Assembly (NCBI RefSeq): GCF_015476545.1
Contig: NZ_JADMKV010000001.1
Location: forward strand, 124,001 to 188,000
Direction: 5' to 3'
Length of the DNA stretch: 64,000 nt
Source of the DNA: Methylobacter sp. BlB1
GTDB taxonomy: Bacteria > Pseudomonadota > Gammaproteobacteria > Methylococcales > Methylomonadaceae
Part shown: in pieces, positions 59,455 to 64,000 of the stretch
How the letters are laid out: each line of letters begins with the position of its first letter
Position numbering within the stretch: the first letter of the stretch is position 1
Notes under the pieces: model-generated
The model's input: the letters and a program-made list of their open reading frames with translations, nothing else
Database searches by the model: none
Told to the model about the DNA's origin: nothing
Program-made: the position numbers and the translations under genes

Positions 59455-60780
59455 ATGCTAAAAAAGAAGAGCGTTTTTATATTGTTCCTGGGCATTATGC
59501 TGGGTGTTTTGGTAGGCACCTGTGGCAGCGTCTTTGCTGATCGGGATAATGCAGAGGTTGCCACTGATACTGAAGCACTGCCATTCGAAGATTTGCGGAC
59601 ATTCACGGAAATTTTTGGTCGGATCAAGCGGGATTATGTAGAACCTGTTTCTGATAAAAAATTACTGGAAGATGCGATTCGCGGCATGTTATCTGGGCTT
59701 GATCCTCATTCGGCCTATCTCATTGCAGAAGAGTATCAGGAGTTAAAGGAAGGTACTACAGGGCAATTTGGCGGCCTGGGTATAGAGGTAACGATGGAAA
59801 ACGGCTTCGTTAAAGTGGTTTCGCCAATTGACGATACGCCTGCTCAAAGAGCGGGTATAAAAACCGGCGATCTTATTGTCCGGCTTGATGATCAGCCGGT
59901 TAAAGGCATGTCTTTGAATGATGCAGTCAAAATCATGCGAGGTGAGCCGGGCAGCAAGATTTTACTCACGGTTGTGCGAGAAGGGGAGGAAGCGCCTCTG
60001 AAAATAATCATAACCAGAGACATAATAAAAGTTAAAAGTGTAAAAAGCCGGATGCTGGAAAAAGACTATGGCTATGTGCGTATCAGCAGTTTTCAATCCA
60101 GAACCGGAGAAAGCCTTAAAGAAGCTATCGCCGACCTGAAAAAGGAAAATGCGAGCAATTTAAAAGGATTGGTGCTGGATCTAAGAAATAACCCCGGAGG
60201 CGTATTGAATGCGGCTGTGGAAGTGAGCGATGCGTTCATTAAAAGCGGGCTTATCGTTTATACAGAAGGGCGTATTGAGAATTCTGAGATGCGATTCAAT
60301 GCTTCTCCTGATGATATTATCGAAGGCGCGCCAATTGTCGTGCTGATTAACGCGGGTTCTGCGTCGGCTTCTGAGATCGTAGCCGGAGCCTTGCAGGATC
60401 AAAAACGAGCGGTAATCATCGGTGAGAAATCGTTCGGTAAGGGATCAGTTCAGACTATATTGCCTACAAGCAATGGCGCGGCAGTTAAGTTGACTACTGC
60501 GCGGTACTACACCCCTTCAGGAAGATCTATTCAGGCTGAGGGTATTGAGCCGGATATTGCTTTGGCTCGTGTAAAACTGGAGTCAGTGGATAAGTCGGAA
60601 TTCACGCCTGTGAAAGAATCAGATTTGTCGCATCATTTAACGAATGGCAACAAACGTAAAGATGAGAAAACGAATGTAGAGCAGACGGAAAAGGTTAAAG
60701 AAGAAATCCTGGAGCTCAAAGATTATGCAGTACATGAAGCACTGACCTTATTGAAAGGCATCAGCATCATGCATAGATAA
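59455..60780 (+). CDS. ctpA: Carboxy-terminal processing protease (S41 family)
   Basis: A periplasmic serine protease of the CtpA type that trims proteins from their C-termini. The 441-residue product has an N-terminal signal or anchor (about 5-25), a PDZ domain (about 90-175, with GLGIEVTMENGFVKVVSPI) and the S41 catalytic domain. The nucleophile is Ser304 in AGSASASEIVAG and the general base is Lys329 in KSFGKGS. EnvC-adjacent CtpA proteins in some bacteria act on cell-wall hydrolases, so a link to EnvC is possible. A strong terminator follows. Confidence 0.93.
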   Translation: MLKKKSVFILFLGIMLGVLVGTCGSVFADRDNAEVATDTEALPFEDLRTFTEIFGRIKRDYVEPVSDKKLLEDAIRGMLSGLDPHSAYLIAEEYQELKEGTTGQFGGLGIEVTMENGFVKVVSPIDDTPAQRAGIKTGDLIVRLDDQPVKGMSLNDAVKIMRGEPGSKILLTVVREGEEAPLKIIITRDIIKVKSVKSRMLEKDYGYVRISSFQSRTGESLKEAIADLKKENASNLKGLVLDLRNNPGGVLNAAVEVSDAFIKSGLIVYTEGRIENSEMRFNASPDDIIEGAPIVVLINAGSASASEIVAGALQDQKRAVIIGEKSFGKGSVQTILPTSNGAAVKLTTARYYTPSGRSIQAEGIEPDIALARVKLESVDKSEFTPVKESDLSHHLTNGNKRKDEKTNVEQTEKVKEEILELKDYAVHEALTLLKGISIMHR

Positions 60781-60810
60781 TCATTAGTCTGGTTTGATAT
60801 TCTGATAAAA

Positions 60811-60848
60811 AACCGCCCTTTAGGCGTTGCCTAAAGGGCGGTTTTTTT
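60811..60848 (+). terminator. Rho-independent terminator after ctpA
   Basis: AACCGCCCTTTAGGC and GCCTAAAGGGCGGTT form a perfect 15-bp stem with a two-base loop, followed by TTTTTTT. It closes the gpmI-envC-ctpA unit. Confidence 0.92.
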
Positions 60849-60862
60849 ATGCCAAAATTTAA

Positions 60863-61057
60863 AGCCATAAAAATTCTGAAAAATTTTGCCAGTACAGATT
60901 GGCGGCGCTCAAAGATACGCTGGCGATTTTATGTTTGAACGAAGCGTATTCGCAGCATAACACCCGGATGATCGAGTCGGTTGGCGGAGGGCTGGATGGG
61001 GCCGAGGATGTGAAAAGGCCAGGTGGGCATGATGATGCCCACCTGGCTATATTTTAA
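60863..61057 (+). other. Open frame without a clear start, possible gene fragment
   Basis: A 64-codon stretch is open on the plus strand, with a protein-like part LAALKDTLAILCLNEAYSQH. No good start codon or ribosome site was found, and no family was recognised. It ends inside the 61018-61047 hairpin. It may be the remnant of a lost gene or a chance frame. Confidence 0.25.
61018..61047 (-). terminator. Terminator of the cysI-DUF934 unit
   Basis: GCCAGGTGGGCAT and ATGCCCACCTGGC form a perfect 13-bp stem with a 4-base loop. On the minus strand it follows the DUF934 stop and is succeeded by CTTTTC; on the plus strand by TATATTTT. Confidence 0.8.
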
Positions 61058-61509
61058 TTGGTGGATTTTTGATAACTGACTGTAAAGTCATTTAGCGTAG
61101 ACAAAGCTGCAGGCAGGTCTTCAGTTTTTTCAAGACTGAATGCATTGATACCGACACGTGATAAATAAAATACCTGGTCCGGCATATAGTGTCCTGTCGC
61201 TCTGATTTCGCCTGTATATTGATAGCGATTTCTAAGTAGCCATGCATGAGAAAATGCGCGCCCGTCAGCAAAAGCAGGAAAGTTCAGTTCAATCAATTCA
61301 ATTTTTTTCAGGTCTTCGGCAATGTTGTCAACCGAGTCAGAGGGTTCTAGCCTAACGCCTACCTTTCCATCATGATGCAACAGTTGCTGCTGCTTGTCTT
61401 TATTCCAGCGAGCCAGTGAAACGCTGATGTTGCCGGTCTTTAGTTCGGCGTCATCAGAAATATAATTCCAGCTGTCATCAATGATCTGCTTGTCTTTAAT
61501 TATCTGCAT
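61054..61509 (-). CDS. DUF934 protein linked to sulfite reductase
   Basis: A 151-residue protein of the DUF934 family, commonly found beside cysI in proteobacteria and presumed to help sulfite reduction. Typical features are IIDDSWNYISDD near the start, ISVSLARW, the core LIELNFPAFADGRAFSHAWLLRNRYQYTGEIRA (read in pieces) and YLSRVGINAF near the end. No cofactor motif is visible. It overlaps the cysI stop by 14 bases, indicating coupled translation. Confidence 0.88.
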   Translation of the reverse strand: MQIIKDKQIIDDSWNYISDDAELKTGNISVSLARWNKDKQQQLLHHDGKVGVRLEPSDSVDNIAEDLKKIELIELNFPAFADGRAFSHAWLLRNRYQYTGEIRATGHYMPDQVFYLSRVGINAFSLEKTEDLPAALSTLNDFTVSYQKSTN

Positions 61510-63148
61510 AGACTTCTTCTTTGAATGGGGCGATTCCGACCCGTTTTACCATGTCCAGGAATGATTCATCGTCCAGGCGCTGTTTGACATAGACGTCAAG
61601 AATAGTCGTCACCACTTTGGCTACCTGGTCTTTGGCAACAGCGGGACCTAATCGTTCGCCAATTGCGGCTTCATTTTCCGAAGATCCGCCTAGCGTTAAT
61701 TGATACCATTCAACGCCTTTTTTATCAACGCCCAGGATGCCGATGTGTCCGACGCTTTGGTGCGCACAGCCGTTCATACAGCCGGACATGTTGATTTTTA
61801 CATCACCTATGTCATGGATGTAGTCCATATCATCCAAGGCCTCATTGATTTCTTTGGCAATGCCGATGGAGCCGGCATTGGCCAGTGAGCAAAAGTCAAG
61901 GCCGGGACAGCAGATCATGTCGGTTACAGTGCCAATGTTAGGCGTGGCCAGTTTCAGCGCGTCCAGTTTCTGCCATAGTGAGAACAAATCCACTTGCTTG
62001 ACATCGGCGAATACCAAGTTCTGTCTGTGGGTGCTCCGGATCAGTCCGAAACTGTATTGATCCGCCAGGTCTGCAACCGCATCAAGCTGCGTATCTGTCA
62101 TATCGCCGGGAGGTGAGTCCGGGGCTTTAAGCGACAGGAAGGTAATGCGATACCCTGGTACCCTGTGGTTAAGGGTGTTATGTTTAACCCAGGTGGCGAA
62201 GGCTTTGTTTTCCTGTTGATGCTGCGCAAAGCTGGCGTCTTCCGCGGCGTTGGAATCGTAGGCAGGCGGGGTAAACTGGGCTTTTATCGCTTCAATCCGC
62301 TCGGCGCTAAGTTCCAGATTGTCCCTAATCTGCAGCCATTCTTCCTCAACTAACTTGGTAAACTCTTCCAGTCCGGTTTCTTTAACCAGAATCTTGATGC
62401 GCGCTTTATATTTATTATCGCGGCGCCCATATAAATTATATATGCGCAATATGGCTTCCAGATAAGACAGCAAATGCTTCTTTTCCAGGTAAGGCCTTAT
62501 CACTTGGCCGATAATAGGGGTACGGCCTAAGCCGCCGCCAACGAGCACTTGAAAGCCTACTTCACCTGCATCGTTTTTGACTAGATGCAAGCCTATGTCA
62601 TGAAATTGAGTGGCGGCCCGGTCAAGTTTGGCGCCGCTGACTGCAATCTTGAATTTGCGCGGCAGATAGGCGAATTCAGGATGCAAGGTAGTCCACTGCC
62701 GAATGATTTCACAATAAGGACGAGGATCTTCAAGCTCGTCAGTGCAAACGCCAGCCAAGTGGTCTGAAGTCGTGTTTCTCAGGCAGTTGCCGCTCGTTTG
62801 GATGGCGTGCATCTGAACACCGGCCAGTTCTTCGAGAATGTCGGGAATTCTTTCTAGCTGCGGCCAGTTAAATTGGATATTTTGACGGGTCGTAAAATGA
62901 CAATAGCCTTTGTCGTATTCGCGCGCAATATGCGCCAGTTTGCGAAACTGTTTGGAGGAAAGCAGGCCATAGGGTCCGGCTATTCGCAGCATTGGAGAGT
63001 GAGTTTGAATATAAACGCCATTCATTAATCTCAATGCGCGAAATTGATCGTCAGATATTTCGCCTTTTAAAAAACGCTCTGTTTGCCTTCTGAACTGGGC
63101 TACGCGTTCTTCAATAAGAGTTTGGTCGTCTTCGTTATACTGATACAT
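61496..63148 (-). CDS. cysI: Sulfite/nitrite reductase hemoprotein (CysI-like)
   Basis: An assimilatory reductase that uses siroheme and a 4Fe-4S cluster, most likely reducing sulfite to sulfide. The ATG at 63148 gives 550 residues starting MYQYNEDDQTLIEERV; the longer frame to 63187 is less like the family. The substrate side is marked by FTTRQNIQFNW and QTSGNCLRNTT. The cluster cysteines are in CCPGLDFC and SGCMNGC, the latter coordinating siroheme. The pairing with DUF934 supports sulfite over nitrite. No flavoprotein CysJ gene is adjacent. Confidence 0.92.
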   Translation of the reverse strand: MYQYNEDDQTLIEERVAQFRRQTERFLKGEISDDQFRALRLMNGVYIQTHSPMLRIAGPYGLLSSKQFRKLAHIAREYDKGYCHFTTRQNIQFNWPQLERIPDILEELAGVQMHAIQTSGNCLRNTTSDHLAGVCTDELEDPRPYCEIIRQWTTLHPEFAYLPRKFKIAVSGAKLDRAATQFHDIGLHLVKNDAGEVGFQVLVGGGLGRTPIIGQVIRPYLEKKHLLSYLEAILRIYNLYGRRDNKYKARIKILVKETGLEEFTKLVEEEWLQIRDNLELSAERIEAIKAQFTPPAYDSNAAEDASFAQHQQENKAFATWVKHNTLNHRVPGYRITFLSLKAPDSPPGDMTDTQLDAVADLADQYSFGLIRSTHRQNLVFADVKQVDLFSLWQKLDALKLATPNIGTVTDMICCPGLDFCSLANAGSIGIAKEINEALDDMDYIHDIGDVKINMSGCMNGCAHQSVGHIGILGVDKKGVEWYQLTLGGSSENEAAIGERLGPAVAKDQVAKVVTTILDVYVKQRLDDESFLDMVKRVGIAPFKEEVYADN

Positions 63149-63185
63149 GGATAGTGTATTTGTTATGCCTGTCGGGCCCGTATTC

Positions 63186-63204
63186 AAGAATGATTATCAT
63201 ATAC
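63186..63204. promoter_or_regulatory. Candidate Fur box upstream of cysI
   Basis: Read on the minus strand, these 19 bases agree with the Fur consensus (GATAATGATAATCATTATC) at about 14 of 19 positions, including the continuous core ATGATAATCATT. The site lies 38 bases before the cysI start and about 100 bases before nhaD. CysI carries siroheme and an iron-sulfur cluster, so iron control is plausible but unproven. Confidence 0.4.
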
Positions 63205-63302
63205 TGCGAGCCATAAAATGACAAAGTTTATTATATGGTGGTAGTATTACCGGTTAAGATTCGGTCAGTGTTTATTAACTACTAAAAAATTAGGGGGTTA
63301 TT

Positions 63303-64000
63303 TTGTTGCGGTTTTTCTTTCTTCTATTATCGATACTGGTATTGCCCGAAATGGCGATGGCAGCCGAAAAAATTGAAACACTTGGGCTGACGGGGACGGA
63401 GCGTGGCATTTACACGGTTCTGATCTTTATTATCGCCTATGGGTTTGTTATGGCTGAGGAATTTACGCATATGCGTAAGTCCAAGCCGGTCATTCTGGCA
63501 GCTGGCATTATTTGGGCACATGCTGCTGTTTTAGCGTCTCAAGCAGGCGTTTCAGCACAAGATATGCACGAAGCTTTCGAACACAATTTGAAAGAATACG
63601 GTGCATTGATGTTATTCCTTTTAGTTGCGATGACTTATATCAACGCAATGACGGAACGGAATGTGTTTGAAGCCTTGAGATCCTGGCTGGTAAGAAAACA
63701 GTTTGGATACCGTCAACTGTTTTTGATTACTGGCGTGATTACTTTCTTTTTGTCCGCTATAGCGGATAACCTGACGGCCGCATTATTGGTCGGAGCGGTA
63801 GTTATGGCGGTAGGTGCTGATAATGCGAAGTTTGTCAGCCTTGGCTTCATTAATATTGTTGTTGCGGCTAATGCGGGCGGCGCTTTCTGTCCTTTCGGCG
63901 ACATTACTACGCTGATGGTCTGGCAGGCAGAATATGTCCAGTTCTTCGACTTCTTCAAGCTTTTCATACCTTCAATGGTGAACTACGGCGTTCCAGCGGC
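63303..64000 (+). CDS. nhaD: NhaD-type Na+/H+ antiporter (3' end outside window)
   Basis: The 5' part of a sodium/proton antiporter of the NhaD family in the ion-transporter superfamily. About 232 codons are visible and open to the window end. There is an N-terminal hydrophobic leader ending near PEMAMAAEK, then several membrane segments. Family-like stretches are NAMTERNVFEALRSWL, SAIADNLTAALLVGAV, and NIVVAANAGGAFCPFGDITT. The start is TTG at 63303 or 63306, behind AGGGGG; no upstream ATG exists. It is divergent from cysI. Confidence 0.9.
   Translation, partial: MLRFFFLLLSILVLPEMAMAAEKIETLGLTGTERGIYTVLIFIIAYGFVMAEEFTHMRKSKPVILAAGIIWAHAAVLASQAGVSAQDMHEAFEHNLKEYGALMLFLLVAMTYINAMTERNVFEALRSWLVRKQFGYRQLFLITGVITFFLSAIADNLTAALLVGAVVMAVGADNAKFVSLGFINIVVAANAGGAFCPFGDITTLMVWQAEYVQFFDFFKLFIPSMVNYGVPA

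Overview
The window reads as housekeeping chromosome of a gammaproteobacterium of moderate GC. Several blocks keep gammaproteobacterial gene order: rplU-rpmA-obgE, ribF-ileS-lspA, ampD-DUF1631-nadC, rsmI/lpoA-yraN-diaA-dolP, the complete mraZ-to-lpxC division and cell-wall (dcw) cluster, secB-gpsA, and gpmI-envC-ctpA. The protein sequences and the NAD-reducing hydrogenase locus would suit a methanotroph of the Methylococcales, but no methane-oxidation gene lies here, so this assignment is tentative.

Layout. 1-5.8 kb: 3' part of recD, ispB (minus), then rplU-rpmA-obgE-proB, closed by a two-way terminator against rpsT. 5.9-16 kb: murJ, ribF-ileS-lspA (overlapping), ampD (minus), a large DUF1631 protein, nadC and a flavin-reductase-like protein. 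16-20.3 kb: the minus-strand envelope block lpoA-yraN-diaA-dolP and divergent rsmI. 20.3-20.8 kb: a 76-bp tandem duplication directly in front of the RNase P RNA gene. 21.1-39.7 kb: a consensus-like promoter and a four-repeat MraZ operator, followed by mraZ, rsmH, ftsL, ftsI, murE, murF, mraY, murD, ftsW, murG, murC, murB, ddlB, ftsQ, ftsA, ftsZ and lpxC, most of them joined by start/stop overlaps.

39.7-45.5 kb is the main accessory element. A group 3d-type NAD-reducing [NiFe]-hydrogenase operon (hoxF-hoxU-hoxY-hoxH-hoxW) sits between dciA (DUF721) and secA. It ends in a frameshifted, shortened remnant of the nickel-insertion gene hypA, and no other hyp gene is present in the window. 45.5-48 kb: a cold-shock gene with a long leader, a DUF3465 lipoprotein gene, a purN-like gene and about 830 bp of gene-poor DNA.

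48-64 kb: secA, a long hairpin with a possible tiny peptide gene, glgP, trmL, gpsA-secB (minus), a membrane-anchored rhodanese beside an ArsR-family repressor of the YgaV/BigR/SqrR type, gpmI-envC-ctpA, a minus-strand cysI-DUF934 sulfite-reductase operon with a Fur-box-like site upstream, and the 5' part of an NhaD-type Na+/H+ antiporter cut by the window end.

No tRNA, rRNA, CRISPR array, insertion sequence or prophage was recognised. No clearly new multi-gene system was found. The points most worth checking are the decayed hypA behind an apparently intact hydrogenase, the duplicated rnpB upstream region, the thiol-sensor-like repressor beside the rhodanese, and the small peptide/hairpin unit between secA and glgP.
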